Notes: a model not told the origin generated them from the letters alone. A stretch of 64,000 nt of DNA from Candidatus Eisenbacteria bacterium (GCA_016235265.1 JACRLI010000015.1:197335-261334); one strand, 5' to 3'; shown: positions 27,008 to 35,593, numbered from the stretch's first letter. Translations and numbers: made by a program.

Positions 27008-27469
27008 TCAGGGCAGCGTCTCCGCCTCGGGGCCCGGGGCGGCCTTGGAGGGTCCGCGGGATTCCGCTTCCGCCGTGGTCGCCAGCCAGTCCCACAGCGA
27101 CTTCGGGCCGGAGGCGAGGCGGACGGCGCGGGATCCGCCCATGGTGCCCACCGAGAGGAGGCACACCTGCTTGTCTCCCGGGATGGTGAAGCCCATGCGG
27201 GTGGACGCGCCCGGCGCGGATTCGGCCTGCGCCCGCCACTCGGCCAGCTGCGCCGTGAGCTGGTGCAGGCGTGCGCCCAGCTGATCCTGGGAGTTTCGTT
27301 CGCGGTCGATGCGGGTGCGCAACTCGGCCACGGTCACGTTCTCCCACACGTGGGCGAACGCCAGCACCATGGCCAGCAGCACGAGGCTCAGCACCGGGCG
27401 GCTGCGCCAGCGCAGGCCCGCGTTGCGGCGCTGCCGCGCGCGGGCGGCGATGGAAGACGGGCGGTCCAT
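27008..27469 (-). CDS. ftsL: Cell division protein FtsL-like
   Basis: Small bitopic divisome protein that pairs with FtsB/DivIC and activates FtsWI. The 153 residues have a basic N-terminal tail, one membrane helix (about 25-42, PVLSLVLLAMVLAFAHVW), and a heptad-like coiled coil (about 47-80, VAELRTRIDRERNSQDQLGARLHQLTAQL). The extra 70-residue tail beyond the coil is unusual for FtsL and has no recognised motif. ATG 27469 lies 2 bp after rsmH, and ftsI follows after 4 bp. The assignment rests on topology and position, as FtsL sequences diverge widely. Confidence 0.85.
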   Translation of the reverse strand: MDRPSSIAARARQRRNAGLRWRSRPVLSLVLLAMVLAFAHVWENVTVAELRTRIDRERNSQDQLGARLHQLTAQLAEWRAQAESAPGASTRMGFTIPGDKQVCLLSVGTMGGSRAVRLASGPKSLWDWLATTAEAESRGPSKAAPGPEAETLP

Positions 27470-27471
27470 GC

Positions 27472-28374
27472 CTATCTCCTGGTTGCGGCGCGCAGCCGTA
27501 CGGAGCGCGCGCGCGGGTTGGGGTCGGTTCTTCCCTGAACCGCCTTGCGGGTCAGACACTCCCACGCATCGGTCTTGAACAGCTGCTTGACGGGCCGGTC
27601 CTCGAGCGAGTGGTACGCCAGCACCACCAGCCGGCCTCCCGTCCCCACGCGTGCCCCGGCCGCGGCGAGCAGGCCCTCCAGCGCCTCGAGTTCCCCGTTC
27701 ACCAGGATGCGGAGGGCCTGGAAAACCCGGGAGAGCTCGGCGTTGGGGCGGGGGCCGCGCGCCAGCGGGCGCAGCGCCCTCGCCAGGTCGGCGGTGGTCT
27801 CGAGGGGGCGCCGTTCGCGCTCCCGGACCACGCACCGGGCGGCCTGCCGCGCGCGGCGGGCCTCGCCGTACTGCCTGAAGACTTCTGCCAGTTCCTCTTC
27901 GGTCGCGCCCGCCAGCCAGGTCGAGGCCGGCTCGCCACTGCCCGGGTCCATCCTCAAATCCAACGGACCCTCGAAGCGGTACGAGAAGCCCCGGTGGGGG
28001 GAGTCGACCTGGTTCGATGAAATCCCCAGGTCGGCCAGGATCCCATCCACCCTGTCCCAGCCCAGCTCGTCCATGAGCCGGCCCAGCTGGTCGAAGCGCG
28101 CATGCCGATACAGCACCCGTGGATCGGGCCCGATCCGGCCGGCGGCCCTCGAGAGCGACTCCTGGTCGCGATCGATGGCCAGGATGCGCGATTCCGGCCC
28201 CAGCCGCTGCAGCGCGGCCCGCGTGTGCCCGCCGTCGCCCACGGTGGCATCCACGTAGCGTCCCGCCGGGTCGGTGATCCAGAATCCGACCGTTGACTCG
28301 AGCAGGACGGGTTCGTGAAAGCCATCGCGCGGCCGGTCCCCCGGTCCCTCGTCCCTCACGTCCGACCCCCGCAT
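27472..28374 (-). CDS. rsmH: 16S rRNA (cytosine1402-N4)-methyltransferase
   Basis: SAM-dependent methyltransferase (MraW) that modifies C1402 of 16S rRNA in the decoding centre. The 300 residues have FHEPVLLEST at the N-terminus, motif I VDATVGDGGHT (41-51), AIDRD, ILADLGISSNQVD, GFSYRFEGPLDLRMD, and C-terminal LVVLAYHSLEDRPVKQLF. ATG 28374 is preceded by a GGGGAG site. Sequence further upstream in frame overlaps the STAS gene and is not conserved. Canonical dcw position. Confidence 0.98.
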   Translation of the reverse strand: MRGSDVRDEGPGDRPRDGFHEPVLLESTVGFWITDPAGRYVDATVGDGGHTRAALQRLGPESRILAIDRDQESLSRAAGRIGPDPRVLYRHARFDQLGRLMDELGWDRVDGILADLGISSNQVDSPHRGFSYRFEGPLDLRMDPGSGEPASTWLAGATEEELAEVFRQYGEARRARQAARCVVRERERRPLETTADLARALRPLARGPRPNAELSRVFQALRILVNGELEALEGLLAAAGARVGTGGRLVVLAYHSLEDRPVKQLFKTDAWECLTRKAVQGRTDPNPRARSVRLRAATRR

Positions 28375-28414
28375 GGGCTCGCTCCCCGGGGACCTGCCCC
28401 CGGGCCGGGCGCCG

Positions 28415-28762
28415 CTACGTCCCGACGAGCCCCCGGGTCGCCTCGCGGCGGCCTCGGCGAACCGGCCGGTCGTGCGCGCCCGCCACGCGGGCGATGTCCG
28501 CAAGATACGGGCTCATTCCGCACCAGTGCGCGCTCCCGCCGGACATCTCGAGCCGCTGCGACGCGCGCAGCAGGAGCTCCAGCCCGCGGAAGTCCGCGTG
28601 CGGCACGGAAGCAAAATCGAGCACCCAGTCCGTCCAGCCCTGAACGGCAAGGTGCTCGATCAGCCCTGCCAGCTGCGCGCACTTCGCGATGGTCAGCGCG
28701 CCGCTGGCGACGTAGTGGGTGGCCCTGGTGCCGCCTGGGGTGCTGGTCGTAGGGAAGAACAT
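28415..28762 (-). CDS. STAS-domain protein inside the dcw cluster
   Basis: A 115-residue protein whose core (WVLDFASVPHADFRGLELLLRASQRL, then a G-rich turn and a second helix) follows the beta-alpha pattern of STAS domains such as SpoIIAA and MlaB. In SpoIIAA-type antagonists the block reads D-S-S-G with a phosphorylated Ser. Here it is D57-F-R-G60, so that Ser is absent. This argues against a partner-switch phosphocycle and for a binding or lipid-linked (MlaB-like) role. ATG 28762 follows a G-rich ribosome site. It lies between mraZ and rsmH on the same strand, so is probably co-transcribed. Function inferred only from fold. Confidence 0.68.
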   Translation of the reverse strand: MFFPTTSTPGGTRATHYVASGALTIAKCAQLAGLIEHLAVQGWTDWVLDFASVPHADFRGLELLLRASQRLEMSGGSAHWCGMSPYLADIARVAGAHDRPVRRGRREATRGLVGT

Positions 28763-28836
28763 CCGTTGTCCCCCTGCCGCTCATCCTTGAGCTTGCCCGA
28801 CTCCCATGCACCGAGGCGTTCTGCGCGCCCCAGGAC

Positions 28837-29364
28837 TCACCCATTTTCCCCGGCAGGCTGGCCCTCGGCCCCCTGCCCAAACCGCTTCTCCAACCGGTCC
28901 TCGAAGGAGGCCCCGCGTGTCGGGAGCGCCTCCACCCGGCCGATGTTCCAGATCTCCACGTTTCTGCCGGCGCCCTGGCACCGGACCTTGGTCCCCGGCT
29001 TCAGGCCGGCCCACTGCACCAGCACCGGGGGAATATTCACCCGGCCCTCGGAATCGATCTTCACCCGGAAGGTGCGGGGCGCCAGGTCCCGGAGCAGCGC
29101 CCGGTCGTTCGCCCGGGTCCAGTCGAGCTGGCGCAGCTTGGACAGGAAGTCCAGGGCCCATTCGCCGTCGGCGTCGCCCAGCTGCAGGCAGCCCTCCGCC
29201 CCGATGGTCAGCAGCACGTCGTTGCCCGGCTGCACGCGCATGATCAGCCGATGCGCGATCGGCAGGTTCACCCGGGCCTTGGCGTCGAGCACCTGGTCGT
29301 AGCCGCCGACCAGCGTGTTCAGGTTCGCCGCGGCGACCGATTCCGGGGACTGGGTCGGTTCCAT
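28837..29364 (-). CDS. mraZ: Transcriptional regulator MraZ
   Basis: DNA-binding AbrB-like protein that forms ring oligomers and represses the dcw promoter. The 175 residues have two swapped-hairpin repeats with signature DAKARVNLP (27-35, the first Gly replaced by Ala) and DSEGRVNIP (104-112). The C-terminal tail (about 30 residues, EALPTRGASFEDRLEKRFG) is longer than in E. coli MraZ. ATG 29364 has AGGA 5 nt upstream. An in-frame GTG at 29421 lacks a site. The expected GTGGGG-type operator is about 75-100 bp upstream, supporting autoregulation. Confidence 0.95.
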   Translation of the reverse strand: MEPTQSPESVAAANLNTLVGGYDQVLDAKARVNLPIAHRLIMRVQPGNDVLLTIGAEGCLQLGDADGEWALDFLSKLRQLDWTRANDRALLRDLAPRTFRVKIDSEGRVNIPPVLVQWAGLKPGTKVRCQGAGRNVEIWNIGRVEALPTRGASFEDRLEKRFGQGAEGQPAGENG

Positions 29365-29437
29365 CGGGTCCTGCGATCCTCCGGGGGGCTCCAGCTGCTT
29401 TTGGCCCCACCAAATCGACACTGAAGTGAATTACAGG

Positions 29438-29463
29438 CGACACACTACCCCACAAATCCCCAC
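29438..29463 (-). promoter_or_regulatory. MraZ operator: 10-bp-spaced GTGGGG boxes
   Basis: On the minus strand two exact GTGGGG boxes (29463-29458 and 29453-29448) and a degenerate third, GTGTCG (29443-29438), are spaced exactly 10 bp apart. Characterised MraZ proteins bind such 10-bp-spaced GTGGG-type repeats at their own promoters. A -10-like TAATTC (29433-29428) with TTTGTG 17 bp before it would place the boxes over the promoter core, consistent with repression. The promoter match itself is weak. Confidence 0.7.
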
Positions 29464-29504
29464 CGCTGCAACAGAAAAAAGTGCCCCTCCGGGCGCGCCC
29501 CTCG

Positions 29505-29524
29505 AAAAAACCGGGAAGGCCCGG
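29505..29524 (-). terminator. Rho-independent terminator after the GT4 gene
   Basis: On the minus strand CCGGG-CCTT-CCCGG forms a 5-bp stem with a 4-nt loop followed by six T (29510-29505). It lies about 45 bp after the stop of the GT4 gene ending at 29570 and upstream of the mraZ promoter. It insulates the dcw cluster from the glycan locus. Confidence 0.8.
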
Positions 29525-29569
29525 AACGACAAGTATTTGACCGGCTTGGGAGCCCTCTCCCGCGGGCAC

Positions 29570-30616
29570 CTAGCGCGACATCAGGCCCTTCACCGCCTGC
29601 GCGAACGTGGGCAACGCCTCCAGGCGCCGGCGGTTGAACGCCGCCACGCGGTCCCGCAGGCTGTCGTCGTCCAGCGCGCGCGAGATCTGGCGCGCCAGTT
29701 CCTCGTCGTCCCCGGAGGGGAACAGCAGGCCCGAGGAGCCCTCGGTGATCCACTCGCGGTTGCCCTCGATGGAGGTCACCACCGGCATGCACCCGCAGGC
29801 CATGGCCTCCAGCAGGGACACCGACGTGCTGTCGGAGCGCGCCGTGGAAACGTACACGCCGGCCTCACCCAGCAGCCGTGCCACCCCTTCCGGATCCTGC
29901 CGCCCGACGAAGCGCACGCGCGCGGCGATCGGCGCGGCCAGGCGTTCCAGCCGCTCGCGCTGCGGGCCGTCCCCGGCCACCACCAGCTCGAAGTCCGCGC
30001 GGCGCTGCGCCAGCCGCAGGGCGGCGCGCACCAGCGTCGCCACGTCGTAGACCGGCGCCAGCTGACGCGTGGACAGTATGCGCCGCGCCCCCGCGGGCCG
30101 CTCGGCCCGGAACGCGAAGCGCCCCAGGTCGGGCACCCAGTCCACGCGCACGGTCTTCTCCCCCGCCACTCCCAGGCGCGACACGCCGCGGGCCAGCACG
30201 CCGGCATCCACCGCCACCGCGTCGGCGCGCGACAGCACGCCGCGCGCCCGCGCCAGGTGCAGCGGCGTGCGCCACGCGTTGCGCAGCACATCCGAGCCGA
30301 GCGCGGCCACCCACAATCTCGGCCGCGGCGACAGCCGCGCGGCCAGCCGGGAGCCGAGCAGCCCGTAGTCGGGCACGAACAGCGCGCCCAGCGCGTCGGG
30401 GCGGAAGCGGGTCGCGACAGCCAGCGCTGCGGGCAGCGCGGCCCGGGTGCGCAGGAAGCCCGGGCCGGACACGTCGAGCACGTGCAGCGGAAATTCCGGC
30501 GGCGCGGCCGGGGCCTGCATCGTGACCCCTTCCACCTCGGCCCCGCCGGCACGGAACGCCTCCGCCCAGCGCGCGAAGTGCGGCTGCCGCGCGTCGCCGA
30601 GGACCAGGATCCGCAA
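29570..30616 (-). CDS. GT4-like glycosyltransferase
   Basis: GT-B glycosyltransferase, predicted cytoplasmic or membrane-associated. The N-terminal Rossmann strand is LRILVLGDARQPHFARW. The donor domain has RILSTRQLAPVYDVATLV, FELVVAGDGPQRERLE, RVRFVGRQDPEGVARLL and the terminal E-x7-E-like block SDSTSVSLLEAMACGCMPVV. TTG at 30616 is chosen because GGAGG lies six bases before it and the strand begins there. ATG 30628 would put that GGAGG inside the gene. It is divergent from the methyltransferase starting at 30653 and is followed by a clear terminator. The sugar and acceptor are unknown. Confidence 0.83.
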   Translation of the reverse strand: MRILVLGDARQPHFARWAEAFRAGGAEVEGVTMQAPAAPPEFPLHVLDVSGPGFLRTRAALPAALAVATRFRPDALGALFVPDYGLLGSRLAARLSPRPRLWVAALGSDVLRNAWRTPLHLARARGVLSRADAVAVDAGVLARGVSRLGVAGEKTVRVDWVPDLGRFAFRAERPAGARRILSTRQLAPVYDVATLVRAALRLAQRRADFELVVAGDGPQRERLERLAAPIAARVRFVGRQDPEGVARLLGEAGVYVSTARSDSTSVSLLEAMACGCMPVVTSIEGNREWITEGSSGLLFPSGDDEELARQISRALDDDSLRDRVAAFNRRRLEALPTFAQAVKGLMSR

Positions 30617-30652
30617 TTGCGCCTCCATTTCCGGTGTGTTAGGGTGCCGCCT

Positions 30653-31477
30653 ATGCCCGACAAATACAATCTCGAAGCAGCCGCCCGATACTGGGGCGGT
30701 GAGCGTCTCCGCGGTCGCGACGAGCTGGCCGCCGTGTTGAGCCTGAGCGAGCCCCTGGAAGTCAACCGCGCCTACCACGAGTGGGAATCCACGCTGGTGG
30801 TGGAGACCCTGGGCGGCGTCCGCGGCCGCCGCGTGGCGGACATCGCCTGCGGCGTCGGGCGGCTCACCGTGCCGCTGGCCGGGGCCGGCGCCCGGGTGCT
30901 GGCCCTGGATGGCGCGCCCGGCATGCTGGAGCGCTGCGAGCGCCACGTGCGCTCCAAGGGACTGCGCGGCCGCGTGCAGTTCGCCCTGGGCCCGGCGTGG
31001 TCCATCCCGGCGCCCGACAACTCCCTCGACGGAGCCGTGTGCGTCGGGCTGCTGGAGCACTTGCCCCCGGCGCAGCAGGCGCGGGTGCTCAGGGAGATCC
31101 ACCGGGTGCTCCGGCGCGGCGGCCACCTGGCCACCGTGTTCAACAACCCGCACAGCGTGCTGCTGCGCTCGCCCAAGGACAACAAGTTCCGCAAGGGCCA
31201 GCAGTTTCCCAACGGCTACTACTGCGCGCTGGTGGACCGCGGCCGGCTGCTCCGGTCCCTGGAGCGGCACTTCCGCGTGGAGCTGACCGGCACCAACACC
31301 ATCTACTCGGTGCTGCGCCACGTCTTCCGCACCTTCGGCGACCGGTCCCGCGACGCGGCGCTGCGGCGGCGCACGTTCAGGCTGGCCGCGGAGCTCGACC
31401 TGCGCTTCCGCCTGAAGGGCCCGCTGGACGAGTTGCTCGCGGACCACACCTTCTTCCGGGCGGTGAAGAAGAGTTAG
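30653..31477 (+). CDS. Class I SAM-dependent methyltransferase
   Basis: A 274-residue methyltransferase. Motif I VADIACGVGR (61-70), the acidic end of strand 2 ALDGAPGML (84-92), and a post-motif III block HRVLRRGGHLATVFNN fit UbiE/Methyltransf_11 enzymes. The C-terminal half (SLERHFRVELTGTNTIYSVLRHVFRT) suggests a substrate-specific extension. ATG 30653 has only a weak upstream AGGGTG. It stands head-to-head with the GT4 gene and tail-to-tail with the flippase, sharing stop-codon bases. It may modify a sugar of the surface glycan. Confidence 0.8.
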   Translation: MPDKYNLEAAARYWGGERLRGRDELAAVLSLSEPLEVNRAYHEWESTLVVETLGGVRGRRVADIACGVGRLTVPLAGAGARVLALDGAPGMLERCERHVRSKGLRGRVQFALGPAWSIPAPDNSLDGAVCVGLLEHLPPAQQARVLREIHRVLRRGGHLATVFNNPHSVLLRSPKDNKFRKGQQFPNGYYCALVDRGRLLRSLERHFRVELTGTNTIYSVLRHVFRTFGDRSRDAALRRRTFRLAAELDLRFRLKGPLDELLADHTFFRAVKKS

Positions 31478-32955
31478 CTTCCGGCCAGCCTCGAGAACAC
31501 CGGCCGCATGCGCTCCGGCAGCCGCGACCGGATCTGGGTGCGCGCGGCCGGTGAGATCGCCCCCAGTGGGCCCGCGGCGGCAGCGAACACCGCGCAGCCC
31601 AGGAGCGCGCGCCACCAGCCGGTCTCGCCACCCGGCGCCAGCCAGCCGGCACCCAGCGCGACCGCGGCCAGCGCCCACTGCCGCGCCAGCGCGGCCCACG
31701 GCAGCCCCATGCGGTCCTGCGCGCGGCCCGCGCGCAGGTTCCACGCCAGCGCCGCGAGGCTGGCGATCACCTGGCCCGCGGCCAGCCCCAGCGCCCCCAT
31801 CCGTCCCAGCGCCAGCGCGCCGAAGCCCAGGTACGTCCCCACCCACACCAGGTCCGACACCGCCCCCTGGCGCATGCTGCCGCCCGCCCGGAGCGCGGTG
31901 GTGAGCGGCGCGTACAGCGCCATCAGCGGCGGGACCAGCGCCAGCACCCGCAGGATGGGGATGCCGCGGTCGAACGCGGGGCTGGCCAGCAGCCGGATGA
32001 ACGCCCCCGGCGACAGCGCCAGGGCCAGGCCGGCCCCCAGGGACATCAGCGAGCTGATCTCCACGAAGGCGTGGAATGCCGCGCGCCTCTCCCCCAGTGG
32101 CCCGCGGGCCAGCTCCGGAAACAGCGCCGACAGAGGTTGCGCCAGCAGCCGCCGCACGAACTGCAGCCAGCGCGCCGGGACGTGGAAGAAGCTCACGTCC
32201 AGCGCGCCCAGGCGCTCGGCGACCACCAGCCGGTCCGCGTAGTCGAAGCCGATCCCGGTGGCCGAGACCAGCAGGCTCCAGGCGCCGTAGGAGCGCACCT
32301 CGCGGGACTCGGCGGGCTCCAGCCGCCCGCCGTCGCTTCCGAATGCGGTCTTCACCACTCCCGGCAGGATCCACGCCGCGCAGATGGCGGTGGCCATCAG
32401 GCTGGTGCCCGCGTTCCACAGGAAGAAACCGGCCAGGTCGAGCGGCGGCCCGGCATACAGTCGCAGCGTCACCGAGGTGAGCTGCAGCATCTCCACCAGG
32501 GCGGGCCGCTCCATCCGCCGCCGGCCGTTCCACACCGAGTACAGCACCCCGCGCGCCGCGGTGGCGGCGAAGAACAGCGCCACCCAGGGCAGCGCGGCCC
32601 GCGTGCCCGCCAGCGGCGCCCACGCGCCCTCCAGCGCCGCGGGCAGCCCGAAGGCCGCCACGCATGCCGCCACGCCCGAGACCGCGGTGGCCGCGAAACT
32701 GGCGAGCGCCAGGCGCGCCGCCGGCGCGGGCCGTCCGTCCGCCTCCAGCGCCGCCACCCATCGGGTGACCAGCAGGGCGCGGCCCGACTGCACCAGCAGC
32801 GTGAGCACCGAGCCGCACGAGAAGAGCACCGCGAAGCTGCCCAGGCCCGCGGCGCCCAGGTGCACCGCCAGCCACTTGAGCTGCAGCCAGCCCAGCAAGC
32901 CGCTGCTGAGCACCGCGAACATCAGCGCCGCGCTGTTGCGCCCCAGCCGGCTCAC
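31474..32955 (-). CDS. Polysaccharide flippase (MATE/Wzx-like)
   Basis: Multi-pass inner-membrane protein of the MOP superfamily, predicted to flip lipid-linked sugars to the periplasmic side. The 493 residues have about 12-14 hydrophobic helices, beginning LGRNSAALMFAVLSSGLLGWLQLKWL. A conserved central part (GAWSLLVSATGIGFDYADRLVVAERLG) resembles Wzx/RfbX. The GTG start at 32955 overlaps the stop of the upstream GT4 gene (GTGA). It is the last gene of the long minus-strand operon and converges on the methyltransferase. A second flippase is at 48620-50095. Confidence 0.82.
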   Translation of the reverse strand: MSRLGRNSAALMFAVLSSGLLGWLQLKWLAVHLGAAGLGSFAVLFSCGSVLTLLVQSGRALLVTRWVAALEADGRPAPAARLALASFAATAVSGVAACVAAFGLPAALEGAWAPLAGTRAALPWVALFFAATAARGVLYSVWNGRRRMERPALVEMLQLTSVTLRLYAGPPLDLAGFFLWNAGTSLMATAICAAWILPGVVKTAFGSDGGRLEPAESREVRSYGAWSLLVSATGIGFDYADRLVVAERLGALDVSFFHVPARWLQFVRRLLAQPLSALFPELARGPLGERRAAFHAFVEISSLMSLGAGLALALSPGAFIRLLASPAFDRGIPILRVLALVPPLMALYAPLTTALRAGGSMRQGAVSDLVWVGTYLGFGALALGRMGALGLAAGQVIASLAALAWNLRAGRAQDRMGLPWAALARQWALAAVALGAGWLAPGGETGWWRALLGCAVFAAAAGPLGAISPAARTQIRSRLPERMRPVFSRLAGS

Positions 32956-34154
32956 CGCGCCCCCAGCAGCTCGAAGTACAGCCCCACCTCGCGCGCCACG
33001 CGCTCCTCCCAGCCCGGGAACGCCGCCGAGGCTTCGAAGGCCGCCCGCCCCATGGCGCGGCGCCGTTCCGGTTCCCGCGCCATCCGCTCCAGCGCCACGG
33101 CCAGCGCGGCCGGATCGGCGGCCGCGAGCCACCCGTGGGTGCCGGGAACCACCACGTCGCGGGTCCCGCCGGCGTCCACCGCCACCACCGGGAGGCCGCA
33201 CATCATCGCCTCCAGCGTGGTCAGGCTGCGGTTGGTGAGCACGCTGGTGCCCACGAACACGTCCGCGGCCCGCAGCCACTCGAACAGGTCGTCGTGGGGC
33301 AGCGCGCCCAGGAACGAGACCCGCGCGCCCGCGGCGCGGGCGCGCTCCTGCAGCGCGGCGCGCAGCGGCCCCTCGCCCACCACCACCAGGCGCACCCGCA
33401 GCGCGGGGTCCAGCCGGGCCACGGCATCCACCGCCAGGTCCACGCGCTTGTTGTCCACCAGGCGGTTGATCATCAGCGCCAGCACTTCCTCCCCGGGCAC
33501 GCCCGCGGCGGCGCACAGCTCCGCGCGGGTGCGTCGCGGGACGCGGTCGCGGAAGCCCGTGTCCAGCCCGTTGGGCCAGAAGCGCAGCCGGTCGGCGGGC
33601 ACGCCGTGGCGCAGCGCGGCACGGTCGCCGTGGGTGCCGTCGTCCATCACCACCACGCGGTCGGCGGGGGCGCGCAGGGCGTGGATCATCTCCCAGTGGC
33701 GCGCGCGGTGGATCCAGGCCGGCGGATCCTCGCACGCGAGGGTCATCACCCCGAAGAACTTGGTCACGCTGCGGGCGCCCAGGGCGCGCGCCGTGGCCAC
33801 GGCCGCGCGGGCCGCGTGATAGGAGTGGCCCACCACGAGGCGCGGCCGGATCTGCTCCCCCAGCACCCGCGCCCGGCGGCCGTACACGGCCCGGTAGGAG
33901 AAATAGCGCAGCGGACGGCGCAGGCCGCTGGGCAGCGCCCCACCCCATGAGAGCACGTCCGGGCCCAGGTGAAAGTGGCTCGGCGGGCCCGGCGGCGCCA
34001 CGCCGGGCGACGCCGGCATGACGAAGTGCACGTCGAACCCGGCGCGCACCAGCCCCCGATGCACCTCGTCCTCGTCCGAACAACCCACACCGGGCGCGCC
34101 CTCCCAGAAGGATGGCCACGGCGAGAGCACCAGCACCGGAACGCGTTCGCTCAC
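32952..34154 (-). CDS. GT4 glycosyltransferase
   Basis: GT-B transferase of 400 residues. The N-terminal domain begins VPVLVLSPWPSFWEGAPGVGCSDEDEV, the donor domain has LALMINRLVDNKRVDLAVDAV, VRLVVVGEGPLRAAL, ARVSFLGALPHDDLFEWLRAADVFVGTS, and the terminal block NRSLTTLEAMMCGLPVVAVDAGGTRDVV. GTG 34154 overlaps the upstream gene by GTGA, and the stop overlaps the flippase start. The first Glu of the usual E-x7-E is replaced (N-R-S-L-T-T-L-E), a variation seen in some GT4 enzymes. Role in glycan assembly is inferred from context. Confidence 0.85.
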   Translation of the reverse strand: MSERVPVLVLSPWPSFWEGAPGVGCSDEDEVHRGLVRAGFDVHFVMPASPGVAPPGPPSHFHLGPDVLSWGGALPSGLRRPLRYFSYRAVYGRRARVLGEQIRPRLVVGHSYHAARAAVATARALGARSVTKFFGVMTLACEDPPAWIHRARHWEMIHALRAPADRVVVMDDGTHGDRAALRHGVPADRLRFWPNGLDTGFRDRVPRRTRAELCAAAGVPGEEVLALMINRLVDNKRVDLAVDAVARLDPALRVRLVVVGEGPLRAALQERARAAGARVSFLGALPHDDLFEWLRAADVFVGTSVLTNRSLTTLEAMMCGLPVVAVDAGGTRDVVVPGTHGWLAAADPAALAVALERMAREPERRRAMGRAAFEASAAFPGWEERVAREVGLYFELLGAR

Positions 34155-35593
34155 CGCGCCCCCGCCGGCGGCGCCGCGCTCCGCACGCGGTACAGCGAGT
34201 AGTACACCGGGTGTGGACGCGAGAGGCCCAGGTTCTCCACCCGGGCGGTCATCCGCAGCTCGTAACGGTCCGGCGCCAGCGCGCCGGGTCGCGCGTCCCG
34301 GTCCACCAGGTAGTCGGCCCTCCCCACCGTCTGGTAGAGTCCGCCGCGCACGATCTCGCCGAGGTCGTGGCGCGCGAGCAGCGGGGCCATCGCGGGGGTG
34401 ACCAGTCCGCCGAGGTCCAGCACGCGCCGGCCCGAGTAGTAGCCCACCGCGCCGATGTCGGGCGTGGCCACCACCGCGTCCGGCGCGGAATGCGCGCGCA
34501 GCCAGCGTCCGATCTCCGCGGGGCCCCCGCCCAGCCCGCGCGTGAACGCGTCCATGCCCGGCACCACCAGGAATACCAGCAGGGCCAGCTGCTGCGCGAA
34601 GTACGCCGCGGCGCCCCGGTGCCGCGCGCGCGCGCCGAACGCGCGCTCCGGGCCCACGGCCGCCGCGACCAGCAGCGCGGGCAGCGCCGGCACCCAGTAG
34701 CGGGAGATCATCTGGAAGCGCGTGGCCAGGTACAGGGCGGCCAGCGCCGCGGGCCATGCCAGCAGCAGCCCCAGGCCCGGCGCGTCCGCCCGGGCGCGCG
34801 GGCGAAGGAACGCCGCCACCGCGGCGAACACGGCCAGCGCGTCTGTCAGCAGCACCACGCCCAGGAAACGCCACGTGGGCCGGGCCACCGCGAGCAGGCT
34901 CCACGGCTCGTGCGCGCGCTTCACGGTGAAGGTGGAGGGCAGCCACGCGCCGGTGGCGCCGTGCGCCCAGGCCACCCACGCGACCAGCAGCGCCAGGCCC
35001 AGGGCCGTTCCTGCCAGGGCCGCTGCGCGGCCCGTTCGCCGGGTCAGCGCCCAGCCCGCGCCCAGAGCGAAGAGCAGCGCGGCCTCGGGCCGCGCCAGCG
35101 CCGCGAGCGCCAGCACCGCCAGCCCCGCGGCCGCGGCGCGCCCGCCTCGCAGCAGGCGTTCCAGGCCCAGGGCCACGGTGAAGGCGGCCAGCGAGGTCTC
35201 CATTCCCGAGAGCGACCAGCGCAGGAACCATGCGTGCAGGGCCAGTCCCGCGGCCGCGAGCAGCGAGGCGGAAGTGGAACCGCCCGCGGCGCGCGCCAGC
35301 CGGTACGTCCAGGCCACCGCCAGCAGCGTGAACAGGAGCCCCAGGCCGCGGGAGAGCGCCAGCCAGTCGCCCGAGACCGCGTGACCCGCCGCGAGGCCCA
35401 GCACCCACAGCGGACTGGTGAAGCCGTACACCGGCTCGCCCGGGTTGAAGCATGGCCCCAGCCCGGCGGCGAGGTTGCGCGCGAACACCAGGTGGATGTA
35501 GCTGTCGTCGGTGAAGAAGCCCGACACCCGCGCCAGGGCCGCGGCGAACACCGCGGCGCCCAGGAACGCCAGGAGCTTCGCGACGCGGCTCAC
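34151..35593 (-). CDS. ArnT/GT39-like membrane glycosyltransferase
   Basis: A GT-C type protein of 480 residues with about ten membrane helices. The first periplasmic loop carries the acidic pair FFTDDSY (Asp29/Asp30), the feature that positions polyprenyl-phosphate sugar in ArnT, PMT and mycobacterial arabinofuranosyltransferases. The C-terminal soluble part (VVATPDIGAVGYYSGRRVLDLGGLV) is typical of DUF2029/GT87-like relatives. GTG 35593 and the stop both form 4-base overlaps with neighbours. It likely adds a sugar outside the membrane. The donor and acceptor are unknown. Confidence 0.75.
   Translation of the reverse strand: MSRVAKLLAFLGAAVFAAALARVSGFFTDDSYIHLVFARNLAAGLGPCFNPGEPVYGFTSPLWVLGLAAGHAVSGDWLALSRGLGLLFTLLAVAWTYRLARAAGGSTSASLLAAAGLALHAWFLRWSLSGMETSLAAFTVALGLERLLRGGRAAAAGLAVLALAALARPEAALLFALGAGWALTRRTGRAAALAGTALGLALLVAWVAWAHGATGAWLPSTFTVKRAHEPWSLLAVARPTWRFLGVVLLTDALAVFAAVAAFLRPRARADAPGLGLLLAWPAALAALYLATRFQMISRYWVPALPALLVAAAVGPERAFGARARHRGAAAYFAQQLALLVFLVVPGMDAFTRGLGGGPAEIGRWLRAHSAPDAVVATPDIGAVGYYSGRRVLDLGGLVTPAMAPLLARHDLGEIVRGGLYQTVGRADYLVDRDARPGALAPDRYELRMTARVENLGLSRPHPVYYSLYRVRSAAPPAGAR

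Noticed and set aside
24613..27189. Long plus-strand open frame opposite ftsI
   Set aside because: It is antisense to a gene with intact PBP motifs, and its product is low-complexity His/Gln/Gly/Arg.
29570..32875. Apparent 1100-residue minus-strand protein
   Set aside because: Only the C-terminal 350 residues match a glycosyltransferase. The rest is the antisense of the methyltransferase and an off-frame read of the flippase.
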